Below, one piece after another: positions 44,851 to 56,819 of a stretch of 64,000 nt of DNA. This stretch comes from Neostapfia colusana (Eukaryota; Streptophyta; Magnoliopsida; Poales; Poaceae), in NCBI GenBank assembly GCA_030760725.1, contig JASWHV010000012.1:20722368-20786367 (forward strand), written 5' to 3'. The position numbers were made by a program, and so were the translations under genes. Within the stretch, counting starts at the first letter, position 1. Every line of letters begins with the position of its first letter. The notes under the pieces are model-generated. The model was not told the DNA's origin. It did no database searches and saw nothing but the letters and a program-made list of their open reading frames with translations.

Positions 44851-46375
44851 ACTGCACAAAGATAATTTTTGAGGGGATTCAAAACATGATCTCAGCAGTA
44901 TGTGAAAGTATGTAAAACATGAACATGCTAAAACTTTATGAAAGCATAACAAAATTTCATGTTTACACATCTTTCTAAAGCCAACATATTCAGTCCCTCA
45001 TTCGGTACAAAACAGACCTTTCAGTACTTAACCCAGAATTTGATCCAGTTACTAGCATTTTCATAACTCAAGTTGAATACCAAAGTTAAAGTTAACTTCA
45101 GTATCTTTCCGACGAGTACTCACATGATTCTGGATCATTCCTTAACCAGAAGTTATGATCGTTCAAAGTTGACAGAATTTCTGGATAAATTTTGCCAGCA
45201 CCCCCTTTGTATGTGGCTGTTTTCATCACAGTGTTACATACAAATGGGGTACAATTCTGAACAAACTATGAACTACAAAATTGTTGCAAGTTTCATAAAA
45301 TTTCCAACGGTGTATCATATGACCCTTAGAATTTTTTCTACAGAATGTTATGGCTAATTTACAGAGACCTCCAGAGAAGTTTGTAGCTGCTCTGTTTTCT
45401 GGACAGTTTGCCTTCATCTGGAGATTCAACCAAGTTGGCGTCTGATTTTGCTCTGGAGTTCTACAGAAAAATTGTAGAGCACTTAAAAATCTTTCCAGAG
45501 CTGTATCAAACACCTCCATTGGGTTACTCTACACAGAGTTACGTTCTGTTTAAATTCAGAAATATTTCTGCCACAACAGAGCACTCTGTCTTTGAGATCA
45601 AAAGAAGCCTAACCAGTCTCTTCTTTGAAACTTAGTTCAAATGAAGAGCTCAGTACTAATATGTGCTTTATCACATCCATTTTTTTGTTTGGAAGTTAGT
45701 CATGAATGATTTCTTCATAGGAAAGAATACTATCCAGTGTAGTACGGTGGCGATGCACCGTAAGACATATGACGGTACTACGTTGCCTCACCAAAGAAAA
45801 ACCTAACCGGATTAAACAGGCATATACGTATCCGTAGATGGCACTAAAACGGTCACTCGCAAACGTGTTCTTCACGCACTAAGGTTTTCATTGTTAGCAC
45901 CTACATAAGCCACACTCAATCATCAGGTTCGGTGTGCTATCCATAACAGTTTGTACACCCGGCCGTCATCACTCGCCCAGGTGTTCTCAAGCCAAACATG
46001 CCTTGAGATACGTGTTCACGTTACTGACCACGTGACGGGGTCTCCCAAATTGCACCACGCACGTCAGGGAATGGCGTTGCTCGAATACCCCAAACGACAT
46101 GAAGAGTCGTAGAGGATACTAAAGCGAGTCAGGTTACCTGCCACCCGTGAGGCTCCACCCTTCAGCTTGTGCGCACTGGTGGACAGCGCATACGTGCACC
46201 CCCCAAGACATAAACTGTCCCGAGATGCACGATTTTCCGACATAACAAATAAGTAAGCTTGCCACCTTCATTATATGCTAATAGTAGTCCTTATGTGGGC
46301 CTAGTACCGTTATCTCACCGTATCCTAAGTTTTTGACATAATATGATGCTCAATCCGTGCTCTGTTCCCAACGCA
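44851..46375 (-). other. 5' leader of element A
   Basis: About 1.5 kb between primer site and gag, non-coding. Contains the conserved block near 46010-46240 shared with F and B. Confidence 0.75.
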
Positions 46376-46387
46376 TCTCTAATACCA
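46376..46387 (-). promoter_or_regulatory. primer binding site (tRNA-iMet type), element A
   Basis: Reverse strand TGGTATTAGAGA, two mismatches from TGGTATCAGAGC, three bases from the LTR. Confidence 0.75.
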
Positions 46388-46571
46388 CGCTGAGACGGCC
46401 CCACGATCTCATGGGTGGTGCCATGTTATGCGGCACCCAACAGCACACGGGTTGCAGAAACACATCATATTACATAAATAGTTTAGCGGAAGCGTACAAG
46501 AATGTTTTACAAATAGTTATATCAGAGTAAACTACAGCGGAAGACTATCACTCTCACGACTTATATCTAAA

Positions 46572-46718
46572 CTAGCAACAAAGAAACGGTCCAGCCCGTG
46601 GACGTTCCTTACTAGCAACACGAAGAAAATCTGCAGCGGCGAGGATGCTCTTTGAGTAAGCACTCGGAGGTTCCCGAGTCTCATCGGCACCCCTTCTCAT
46701 AAGCATCGAGTCAATTAC
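46572..46718 (-). other. putative LTR-encoded exon (type A second block), 5' LTR of A
   Basis: 147 nt after TTGTTTTGCAG, open in the phase set by the upstream block, ending in TAG. Encodes DSMLMRRGADETREPPSAYS. Type B has an unrelated sequence here that also ends the frame. Confidence 0.42.
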
Positions 46719-47805
46719 CTGCAAAACAAATCGGATAGCATCCGTGAGCATAACGCTCAGCAAGGCTTAACCGTCACCCTAAACATGAAACTCTAAGTGA
46801 GGTTATGAACCTAACATAGGATGGCATAAGCATAATTAAACTCGCCTAAAAGTGCATCCTTACTTTCAGGTATTAATTGCAGCATTTTAAGTAACCCTGA
46901 GCACGCCACATCGGGAGTCCACAATCAGACAAGAAACGCTTTCCCCAGATGTAAATTGCTCATGGCATAAAAGAATCGAGTTTGCACTAGCCTATTCATC
47001 AAGCTTCAATACAAGGTAGAATAATACTTCACATCAAGATGATTAGTTCCTTTCTCATGCAAGTTCTTACTACGTCACGACTGTGAGAACAAGTATGCTC
47101 GGTTCATTCCGCGAGCGACGGTGATTCAAATCAATAACACCCGGACTACACGACACGTACGCCCGTACTCGACGTTGCCTACAACAACCATCACTGACGT
47201 CGTATGGGGCAGCCTTTTCCCCGTTTCACCCCCGCTGAATCGATCAAGTCGCCCCGTACAGTAGCTACTCTCATGGTGCACCTTCCGACGTGAGATGTCA
47301 TGAGAATATTCCCCACATACTGCACACCGGCCGTCCGCCTGGGGCGACCCGAAAAGTCCCAACGACAACTTCCCGAGGTACATCGGTTTACTGGGTCCCA
47401 TATAGCCAGCATGAGTCCGGTACACAACTCAAACTTGTTCAACAGAGCCACATACGGATCGGTCCTTGACCGACACGGACAGGTCTACAGCACCCAGGCC
47501 CCTATGTCCTGCTGCTCCTACAACCTTCCGGTCTCAACTTTAACTTGCTAATTCAATTACGAACCAATCCCGTATGCCCCTGTTGTTCCTAAATCTGCGA
47601 GTAGCATCTCACCACTCGACTTCTACCGAACCATACTTAAGCATGGCAGTTCTACACGGTGAAAGACACCTACCCAATACTCCATGGGTCATTTGGCTAT
47701 GTAAGAGGAGTATCAAACACCAGACCTAATGCATAATTCATATCCTGACCGAAAGTGAATACAAAACAAAAACTTAACAGCTGTTAAATGCAAACCGGAA
47801 CTTGC

Positions 47806-47921
47806 CTGTTTTGCAGGGTAGTAGTATATAACAGTTAGTGTCCTTGCAGATCCACCCTTGACTCTCCGGAGCTTGATCCACTTCGATGAATCACTCCTTT
47901 GAGTCCCCTTCGTTATGGTTC
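47806..47921 (-). other. putative LTR-encoded exon (type A first block), 5' LTR of A
   Basis: 116 nt ending AAACAG|GCAAGT, an exact GC-AG donor consensus. Encodes TITKGTQRSDSSKWIKLRRV and YYYPAKQ; phase 0 into the next block. The upstream acceptor-like site is CAAAAG. Confidence 0.42.
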
Positions 47922-49879
47922 CTTTTGAAATGCATATGCACATGTTTTATAGAATGTAATGGAAAGAAGTTATAGAATTAATCTCTTAGGAACAGAGGTT
48001 GTGTGGAAAAGCCTAGCATGGCTTGGTTTGCCTCTGTTGTGCAAAGAACAGAAATAACTAAATTGACCTTAAGGCCTTAGCTATACACTAACCCTTTTCT
48101 CTAATGAACATAATAGATAAGCTGAAAAGCTTTGAGTGCAACTGAAGAACAAGAACTCCAATTGCTTCAAAACCTTTACAGCAGGCTCTATACTACCTAA
48201 GGATTTAGCTTGCCAAATTGCAGCTAATGTGGAGTCATATGGTGTCCTCCCCAATTCTCACAATATCTCTTAAGTATTCCCACATATACACAAGTATGGA
48301 GAATAAGAACAGGGAGCTCTAGGACTCATCTTGGGCTCATAATTTACATGTGAGTTCTTGATCACATGAGAGTCATCTGGTCCAAAATTCAGCCCTTTTA
48401 CTTGGTTAGTTCTCCCAGAACAATTCTTTAAGCATTTGTACTCAACAGAATTAATTCTGTAGTAATGTGCATTTTCATGCCCAATTAAGTGAACTACAAT
48501 TCCAAGTATGTCTCAGAGATCTTGGCTAAATTTTCCTATGTTTTGTGGAGCTATGGATTGCTCAGAATAGATTTTTGAGGTGAGAAACATTTTCTGAAAA
48601 TAATTCTGGACTCCTTTGAGCATTAGATTTCATTTAGCAAATTCCTCCTCAAATTATCTCCAAATGATCTGAAAATTTGCTAAAAGGTCTACAATATGCT
48701 AAAGAATATTCTGGAAAAAGTTGGGTATTTTTGGATAACCCAAACTCCCTCAATAATTCTTTTTCAGAAAACCTCCCAAGAATTTTCCAGAATTAAATAA
48801 TGCGTTTCATACAAATTGGGTTGTAGATTTGGACAGAGATATTCAATATTAATCCAACCCAATTTGAATCACTAAATTTGGGGATTGCTAGCAAGAGTTA
48901 TGAGGTTCTAAAGTTTGGGGAAAAATTCTGAAATTGACCTCTGTTTATTTTCCCATTTTCAGAGACATAAGGAATTAACACCACATTTGGCCAAGCAAAT
49001 GAGGTCCAATGCTTCTGAAAATTTACTGGAGTTCAAGTATTTTTGGAAGACTCTCTTGCCCAAATTTGGGGATTTTCCAATACATAGAACTCCTGGAAAA
49101 ATTCCCACAAGCTTTTCCTTCTATGAATTAATGAGCCAAAACCAGGGGTTTTCATAATTATTGGGTTGTACCTCTGGATAGTACTCTCTTAGAGGAGTCC
49201 AACAAAATTTATCTCACTATTTTTGGAGCTTCCTACACCAAGTTATGCATCTTACAAGTTTGAACAACTCTCTGTTTGATTTTAAACAGAACAGTCGCAC
49301 GTGGGGCCCACGGGTCAGGTGCTTCTTCAACCTCCCGCCAGAGCCCGCGGGTGCACACCGGCAGAAAACTTGGCATGGCTCGTTCTCTATCATTTCTCCA
49401 CCAAATGAGCTCCGGTTTCGCCCTACATGCTCCTGGGAACGTGGCGCAGCTGCCGGGCAAGGTTTCCCCGCGTGAAAACGGCTGTAGGTGGGTCGGCACC
49501 GGCGGGGCGGCTCGGGAGCTCGACATGGACGCGTTCCAGCGTGTCCAAGGCATCTCCCAGCGAGCTACGATGTTCTACAGCATCCCTATGGTTCTAGGAA
49601 CATGGAACGGAGATCAAATAGTGCAGAAAGTGGCTGCAACCTAGTCGTCACCGTGGACCGTGGCAGTTTTGGCCGCCGGCGACGATTTCTCGTCGCCCGG
49701 GGCATAGGGGGGTCGGTTTTCTTTGGTTTTCAGCGTGGCAGGGTGCTAGGGCATCTAGTTGCTGTGGTTTGAATTGTAGGAGGTATGATCAATCAGAACA
49801 GTGCGCCGGTGCCAAAAATCGAATTCCGGCGAGCCGGCGTCGGGGGAGAGCAGGAGGACGACGGGATGAGGATCAGTAC

Positions 49880-50240
49880 CTCCTGGCGCACCTCTGTGGC
49901 CTCTTGAGCCTGCCGGAGAGGCGCTGGGCTGGCCGGGAGACAGGGAGCAGTGGAGCAGCGCCCGTGAAGGAAAAACAGCGCATGGGGTGGCTGCTGATCG
50001 TGAGGAGGAGAAGATGGATAGCCCTTGCTTCGTCCAGAGGGGGGTAATCAGGCCGCGAACCGCCTCTGGGCGCCGTCCGTGGGGAAAGGCAGCAGCTGGT
50101 GGCGCTGCCGAGCGTTCCCGTGGCTCCACGGTGGGAGCTGCTCCTGGCCCACGTGCTGCTCGACGAATTTCCTCACTGGGGCTGAGACTTAAGGTGCAAG
50201 GCTCCTCTTTTAGCTCTATGACATGTGGGTCCCACTCCAC
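49880..50240 (-). other. possible first coding exon in the 5' LTR of A (weak)
   Basis: From an ATG in the GC-rich part to a GAG|GTACTG donor-like site: 361 nt, open, ending in phase 1, the phase the 47921 block needs. The 3' LTR copy is frameshifted and F and B do not preserve it, so this may be chance in GC-rich DNA. Confidence 0.2.
50225..50235. promoter_or_regulatory. GTGGGTCCCAC palindrome (TCP-like site), 5' LTR of A
   Basis: Exact GTGGGNCCCAC palindrome at the upstream edge of the GC-rich part. Confidence 0.45.
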
Positions 50241-50726
50241 ATTTCCTCCCGAAATATCTTCTCAAGCTGATCCTCTTAATTCCCACAATTCTGAGTTTTA
50301 AAAATGTGGGTTAGAATTTGAATCCTTCCACTTCAGTTTGAATTTGCTTGCCAAATTTGAATTTGGTTGAAGTTTGCATATTCTCCTCTTTAACTCCTTT
50401 TTGAGCCCACCCTACAATTGAAAAGTTTGTGAGCAAACTTTTCCCTATAATCCCAACTATAGGGCTGCATGTTTATTCAAAGTTTTTGGTCACCGTATGT
50501 GTGAACTTTGAATTTCAAATCTGAATTTTAAACTTTCATGCAAAGAGGTATTTAACTCCTTATTGGTCCAACACTTTTAAATAAAAAGGTGAACCTCATG
50601 TTGGATTTTATCCATGTATTACCTTGCATGAAGAAAAGTTTTAGCAAGTCCCATTTTTCATGTCTTTGCCACACATATGAACTCAAACTTTAGTTTTTAT
50701 TCATACACATTTTTGGGACTTTTACA

Positions 50727-50731
50727 GCTAC
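50727..50731. repeat. target site duplication of element A (right copy)
   Basis: GCTAC, matching 13690-13694; the integrase frame of C continues immediately after. Confidence 0.9.
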
Positions 50732-51825
50732 AACCGCTGAAAATACCGGCATGGAAATGGGAGGATGTGAGTATGGATTTCATCGTCAGATTACCACTCA
50801 CATCCCGGAAGCATGGCACGATATGGGTGATCGTCGACCGGTTGACAAAATCAGCTCATTCCATAATGGTGAACAGTCATTTTCGAGCCATGCAATATGC
50901 AGAGTTGTACATCTCAAGGATTATATGCTCGCATGGTGTTCCAAAGACTATTATTTCAGATCGAGGTGCACTGTTTATTGCTCGTTTTTTGGAGCAGCTG
51001 CACACCTCATTTGGCACCAAGCTGATTAGGAGCTCCGCATATCACCCTCAAACTGATGGATAAAAGGAGAGGGTGAACCAAGTGCTTGAGGACATGTTGA
51101 GAGTGTGTGCCATCCAACACGGTAAGAATTGGGATGATCACTTACAGTTGGCGGAGTTTTCATACAACAACGGGTATCAAGCGAGTATTAAAATGGCACC
51201 GTATGAAGCTCTCTACGGCCGTAAGTGTCACACACCGCTGAATTGGTGTGACTCCGGCGAAAGAGTTCTGTTCGGGGTTGATCTTGTGAACGAAGCCGAA
51301 GACCGAGTTCGGTTGATACATGAAAATTTGAAAGCTGCACAATCCCGACAGAAGAGCTACGCTAATCAAATGCGTAGGACATTGAAGTTTGACGTCGGAG
51401 AACACGTTTACCTTCGTGTATCTCCTATGAAGGGAATTTACCGGTTCGGTGTAAAGGGGAAACTCGCTCCCCGCTTTATAGGTCCTTTTGCTATCATAGA
51501 GAAGTGTGGACCCGTAGCCTACCGGCTGGAACTACTGGCAAGTCTTGCGGGTGTCTATGATGTGTTTCATTTGTCACAGCTGCGGAAGTGCCTCAAATTT
51601 ACCCCTGCTGTCCGCACCGAAGAAATCGACGAATTGAAATTGGACCTTACCTACACTGAGCGACCGGTTCAGATTGTTGATGAAAAGACACGGGTAACCC
51701 GGAACTGGATGATAAATTTTTTCAAGGTTCTGTGGAGTAATCATACCGCGGAAGAGGCGACGTGGGAAAGTGAAGATTACCTCTGCACCAACTATCCGGA
51801 ACTTTTATCGTTGTACTGTTTGTAA
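50732..51825 (+). pseudogene. integrase core, GPY/F-like region and chromodomain of element C
   Basis: Continues C's integrase from the GPL/QPL point where A inserted: KIPAWKWEDVSMDFIV (first Asp), IISDRGALF (second Asp), AYHPQTDG, then a TAA at 51061-51063 replacing a glutamine codon just before the catalytic ERVN. It stays open from there through FIGPFAIIEKCGPVAYRLEL to a complete chromodomain (VLWSNHTAEEATWESEDYL) and the stop at 51823-51825. Here the GAA codon that is TAA in element A is intact. Confidence 0.88.
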
Positions 51826-51854
51826 TTACCTCTCCCGTCTCGTTCTTCTTTTGT

Positions 51855-51889
51855 AATCTCGGGACGAGATTCTTTTAAGGGGGGAGGAA
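51855..51889 (+). promoter_or_regulatory. polypurine tract and adjoining hairpin, element C
   Basis: AATCTCG-GGA-CGAGATT (51855-51871), then TCTTTTAAGGGGGGAGGAA, then the LTR start TGTAAAAGTCC. Confidence 0.78.
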
Positions 51890-54800
51890 TGTAAAAGTCC
51901 CAAAAAAATGTATATGAATAAACCGAGGTTTGAATTCATATGTGTGACAAAGTCATGAAAAATGGGATTTGCTAAAACTTTTTTTCATGCAAAGTGCTAC
52001 ATGGATGATCATCTAGAATGAGGCTTACATTTTTATTTGAAGGTGTTGAACCAATAAGGATTTAAATACACATGAAGGATTAAAAATCAGATTTTAAATT
52101 CACAAATTGGTGGGCCAAAACTTTGAATACTCATGCAGCCATATAGTTTGGAAATTGTGAAAAAGTTGGATGACAAACTTGTAATCGAAGGGTGGGCTCA
52201 AAAAGGAATTAAATGGAAGCATTTTCAAATTCCAACCAAATTCAAATTTCTATGCAAATTCAAACTGAATTTGGAGAATTCAAATGCTATCCACGTTTAA
52301 ACTTCAAAACTTTGGACTTTGAGAGATTAAACTGAGGATATCTTATGGAGAAGAGGATAGTGGGGGCCCACATGTCATTGAGCTAAAATGGAGACTTGCA
52401 CACAAAGCAACCAACCGAGGCTCTCTGTTTTCAACTCAGCCGAGGAGCTTCTCCCCGTGCGTCACAGAGAGAGTAGCCGAGCCACCTCCTGCAACCTCTC
52501 CCACGTGCTGGCGACCAGGGGGGCTGTTCCACTAATCCTTCGGCGTGATCCTCTCCCCTGAACGAAGCCAAACGTCTTTTGCCTCATCCTCCTCGCGAGA
52601 AACACACAGAACAGAGAACTCACTGCCGCACTATCGGGAGCAACCGGGAAAACGTGCATGCGCCCCCACTTCGAGCTGCTAGACAGCACCACGAGGCCAG
52701 TTCCCACTTCCCCGACACACAAACCGCAGAGTTCCGGCATTCCCGAGCCCTGAAACACCTCACCCACGGCGACCTAAAGTGAACCGGTGATCGGGCGCTC
52801 ATGGACAGATCGCCACAGTGTGTTTCAGGCCCGAGCAAGCACAGCAACGGGAGCGCACGGGCACCACGCTGCTTCCACACGAAGCTCAAGCCAATCCGTG
52901 GAGTCTTGCCGGTGAATTTGAAGTTTTTGCTCCGGCGTACACAACCCGAGCGTTCTGTACGAGATCTTCAAATTCTCCCTCTCTAGTTCTTCTTAGGTCG
53001 TCAAACTTTGCACATAGAATCTGGACTAGCCGGCGATCATTTTTTCTTTTCGCAACCGTCACATGAAACCACCTCGGGGTGGCGTATTCCGAGCTTTTCC
53101 GAGGCTGTTCATGGTGGACCCAATCGGTTGCACGATGACAACCCACTTGCGGCCGTTTCTGAACTAGTTTGTGGTCATGCTGAGCTTTGCGATCACCCAC
53201 TGGTGCTGTAGAGCATTTTAGTCGCTTATTTGGCAGGCTAGAATCCTTCGCCGACGGCGCCGATGTCCATACGAGGCCGCCGCACGTCGCCGGGGTACTT
53301 TCGGCCACCGGCAGCCCTAGAACACCCCACCATCGTGTTCCTCGACGTCACAAACCCTCTGGCAACAAGCCTCAGCTCGGGCGGTGGCCGGCAACGCCGG
53401 TTCGGCGAGCTGCAGATTGCTCCGGCGAGGGGGAGGTGGCACACATGCGAAGAGGCGTCGGGAGGAAGAAGCCCAAGTGGCCCACGCGTCAGCGACTCAG
53501 TTTTTAAATCGGTGATCAGCTGTGGCTCGGGGATCCTTTGTGACTGCGCAGCAAAACGCTGTGAACCGGTGTGGCCGAATTCTGAGTGGCTGGAGTTTAA
53601 ACCCGTGGGCCCAGCTTATTTCCGTAGCAAAATAATTCCAGAGAATGTTTCATCTTTGGAAAATCATATCTTTGTGTAGAAATATTCAAATTGAGTGATT
53701 AAAATTGGGTTGGATTCATTTTGCAAAGATCTATCCAAATATGAAATCCAATTTGTATGAAAGTCAATATTAAATTCTGGAAAATTCTTTGAAGGTTTTC
53801 CGGAAAAATAATTATTGAGAGAGTTTGGTTCATCCAAAAATCCTCAAATTTTTCCAGAGTATTTTTTAGCATATTGTTGACCTTCTAGCAAATTTTCAGC
53901 TCATTGGAAGATGATTTGGGTACGAATTTGCTAAATACAAACTGCTGTGTTCATAAGAGTCCAGAAACATTTTCAGAAAAATGTTGCCACTTGTAAAATC
54001 TATTCTAGGCAATTCATAGCTCCAAAAATCATAGGAAAATTTAGGCAAGCTCTCTGAGACATACTTTAAATTGTAGTTCACTTAATTGGGCATGAAAATG
54101 AACATTAATCCAGCATTAATTATTTTCAGTAGAAATGCTTAAGGAATTGTTCTGTAGGAACTGCTCATGTAAAAGGTATACATTTTGGACCAAAATACTT
54201 TCATGTGACCAGGAACTCACATGTAGATTATCAGCTCAAGTTGAGCTTTGGAACTCCCTGTTCTTGTTCTTCATACTTATGTATAGGGGAAAAATACATA
54301 AGACATTGTAGCAATTATGGAGAACATAATTTGACTCCACATTAGCTACAATTTGGCAAGCTAAATCCCTAAGTATTATAGAACATGCTGTAAAAGTTTT
54401 GAAGCCATTGGAGTTCTTGCTCTTCATTTGCATTTGCATCTTTTCAGCTCATCTTTCTTGGTCATTAGGAAAGTTAGATAGTGTTTAGCTAAAACACTAA
54501 GACCAATTTAGTTCTTTCATAATTCTTTGCACAACAGGGGCAAACTAAGCCATTCTTGGCATTTCCACACAGCCTCTGTTCCTAAGAAATCCAATCTTTA
54601 ATTCTTTCCATTGCATTCTATAAAAATTGTGCATATACATTTCATTAGGATTCATGACGAAGGGGATTCGAAGGAGCGATTCATTGAAGTCGATCATACT
54701 CCAGAGAATCCAAGGTTGATCAGCAAGGATCACTAACTGATTATATACTACTACCCTGCAAAACAGGCAAGCTCCGGTTTGCATTTAACAGCTGTTAAGT

Positions 54801-56147
54801 TTTTATTTTGTATTCACTCTTTGGTTAGGATATAATATGTGCATTAGGTCTAGTGCTTTGATACTCCCCTTGCATGACCAAATAACCCATGGAGTATTGG
54901 GTAGTTGTCTTTCACCGTGTAGAACTGCCATGCTTAAGTAAGGTTTGGTAGAAGTCGAGTGGTGAGATACTACTCGCATGATCAGGACAACAGGGCTATA
55001 CGGGATTGGTTCAGAAAATGTGTAGCAAGTTAAAGTTGAGACCGGAAGGTTGTAGGGGCAGCAGGACATAGGGGCCTGGGTGCTATAGACCTGTCCATGT
55101 TGGTCAAGGACCGATCCGTATGCGGCCCTGTTGAACATGTTTGAGTTGTGTACCGGACTCATGCTGGCTATATGGGACCCAGTAAACTGATGTACCTCGG
55201 GAAGCTGGCGTTGGGACTTTTCGGGTCGCCTCAGGAAAGACGGCCGGTGTGCAGTATGTGGGTAACATTCTCATGACATCTCATGTCGGTAGGTGCACCA
55301 TGAGAGTGGCTACTGTAGGGGGCGATTTGATTGATTCAATGGGGATGAAATGGGGGAAAGGCTGCCACGTAGAACGTCAATGATGGTTGCTGTAGGCAAC
55401 GTCCAGTATGGGCGTACGTGTCGTGTAGTCCGGATGTTATTGATTCTAATCACCGTCACTCGCAGAAAGGACCGAGCATACTTGTTCTCACAGTCGTGAC
55501 GTAGTAAGAACTTGCATGAGAAAAGAACTAATCATTATGGTTTGAAGTTTCATACTAGCTTTGTGATGAATCTTGATGTATAGGTAGAGCAAACTCGATT
55601 CATGTCCACCGTGAGCAAATTGTTTGATTGTGGACTCCCGATTTGGCGTGCCCAAGTTTACTCTTAATTTGCTGCAATTAATACTTGAAAGTAAGGATTC
55701 ACTTTTAGGCAAGTTATTATGCATTATGCTATCCTGCTTTATGTCCATACCCTCATGTAGAGTTTCATGACTAGGGTGACGGTTAAGTCTTGATGAGCGT
55801 TATGCTCATGGATGCTATCTGAGTTGTTTTGCAGGATTGACTTCATGCTTATGATGGGATGCCGATGAGACTTGGCAACCTCCGAGTGGTTACTTAAGAG
55901 CATCCTCGCCGCTGCAGATTGTCCGTCGTGTTGCTAGTAAGAAACGTCTGCGGGCTGGACTGTTTCTTTGATGCTAAGTAGAAATGAGTCGCGAGAGTTG
56001 TAGTCTTCCGCTGTAGCTTATTTTGATACAAGTATTTGTAAAATACTCTTGTACACTTCCGCAACAGATTTATGTAATATGATGGTGTTTCCTCAACCCG
56101 TGTGCTGTTGGGTGCCACATATCACGGCACCACCCAACGAGGTCCTG
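51890..56147 (+). repeat. 3' LTR of element C (type A, about 4.26 kb, end truncated)
   Basis: Plus-strand type A LTR, much diverged from A's. Decayed mini-exon blocks are at 54649-54766 (118 nt, with an internal TGA) and near 55830-55930. Stem-loop at 56111-56131. The last 14 or so bases expected (ending GTCCGTCTCA) are missing; sequence turns into D's RT at about 56148. Confidence 0.85.
56111..56131 (+). promoter_or_regulatory. LTR-end stem-loop (C)
   Basis: GGTGCCA, 7-nt loop, CGGCACC: six of seven pairs kept. Confidence 0.5.
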
Positions 56148-56149
56148 CC

Positions 56150-56813
56150 GGGGTACCATCAGATTAAGATACGTGCTGAGGATATTACGAAGACAGCTTT
56201 CTCAATAAGGTACGGACTTCATGAGTACCTGGTCAGTTCCTTCGGCCTCACCAACGCTCCAGTTAACTTCATGTACTTGATGAACTCGGTATTCATGCCA
56301 GATCTGGACAAGTTTGTCGTGGTCTTCATCGATGATATATTGGTATATTCTAAGTCGGAGGAAGAACACGCGAAGCATCTGCATATAGTGTTGCAAAGGC
56401 TGCGGGATCACAAGCTATACGCGAAATTCAACAAGTGTGAATTCTGGATATCGCAAGTGCCTTTTCTCGGGCATATCATCTCAGCAGAGAGCATCGCTGT
56501 AGACCCGAGTAAGATCACACAAGTGCTGAATTGGAAGTCCCCGAGAACTGTTCACGAGGTATGGTGTTTCCTCGGACTCGCGGTATATGATCGGAGGTTC
56601 ATTCTGAACTTCTCAAAGATTGCCAAGCCTATGACCGAGCTGCTCAAGAAGGCTATCAAATATGTTTCGAGTCCAGCATGTGAAGCAGCGTTCAATGCAT
56701 TAGCGAAGCACCTAACATCATCACCAGTTTTGGCTCAGCCAAACACAACAAAACCGTTTGATGTGTACTGCAATGCATCCGGCATTGGGCTCGGATGTGT
56801 GCTGATGCAAGAC
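56150..56813 (+). pseudogene. RT C-terminal half and RNase H start, element D
   Basis: From GYHQIKIRAEDI through YLVSSFGLTNAPVNFMYLMN and VVVFIDDILVYSKS (FIDD intact) to FDVYCNASGIGLGCVLMQD. The RNase H Asp is changed to Asn. Stops at a TGA (56814-56816) where type B has an Arg codon. An ATG-initiated reading that begins at 56049 is a chimera with C's LTR. Confidence 0.85.
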
Positions 56814-56819
56814 TGAAGG

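Larger units (their letters stand above)
13695..50726 (-). mobile_element. Ty3/gypsy element A (type A chromovirus-like), complete but interrupted by B
   Basis: Bounded by GCTAC duplications and LTRs with TG...CA ends. Order in element orientation: 5' LTR 46391-50726, primer site, leader, Gag-Pol 44850-40390, hairpin and purine tract, 3' LTR 40316-36764 and 14516-13695. Element B (with its copia insert) splits the 3' LTR. Integrase DD35E, the GPY/F-like region and the chromodomain mark a chromovirus. It inserted into the integrase of C. Confidence 0.92.
46391..50726 (-). repeat. 5' LTR of element A (4336 bp)
   Basis: Ends TGAGACGG and CTTTTACA in plus orientation, followed by GCTAC. Carries stem-loop (46417-46437, one pair lost), two mini-exons, a GC-rich part and the TCP-like site (50225-50235). 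Confidence 0.93.
11170..56147 (+). mobile_element. Ty3/gypsy element C (type A, plus), interrupted host of the nest
   Basis: Old type A element in plus orientation. Its left half is gag-pol at 11170-13694. After the whole element A (13695-50726) and one copy of the GCTAC duplication, integrase resumes at 50732 and runs to the chromodomain stop at 51825. Then follow the purine tract and a 3' LTR from 51890. The 5' end (5' LTR and first half of gag) is missing in the window, replaced by LTR G. The 3' LTR lacks its last bases at the junction with D. Confidence 0.85.

Noticed and set aside
49233..50301. Frames on both strands in A's 5' LTR, also at 38796-39890
   Set aside because: Frameshifts between the two LTRs of the same element show no coding constraint. 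Only the phase-matched block 49880-50240 is mentioned, as a weak candidate.
52462..53679. Overlapping frames up to 140 codons in C's 3' LTR
   Set aside because: Same GC-rich LTR zone, not conserved in A or F.
56049..56151. N-terminal extension of the D RT frame
   Set aside because: It begins inside C's LTR and crosses the deletion junction, so it is a chance fusion, not a natural start.
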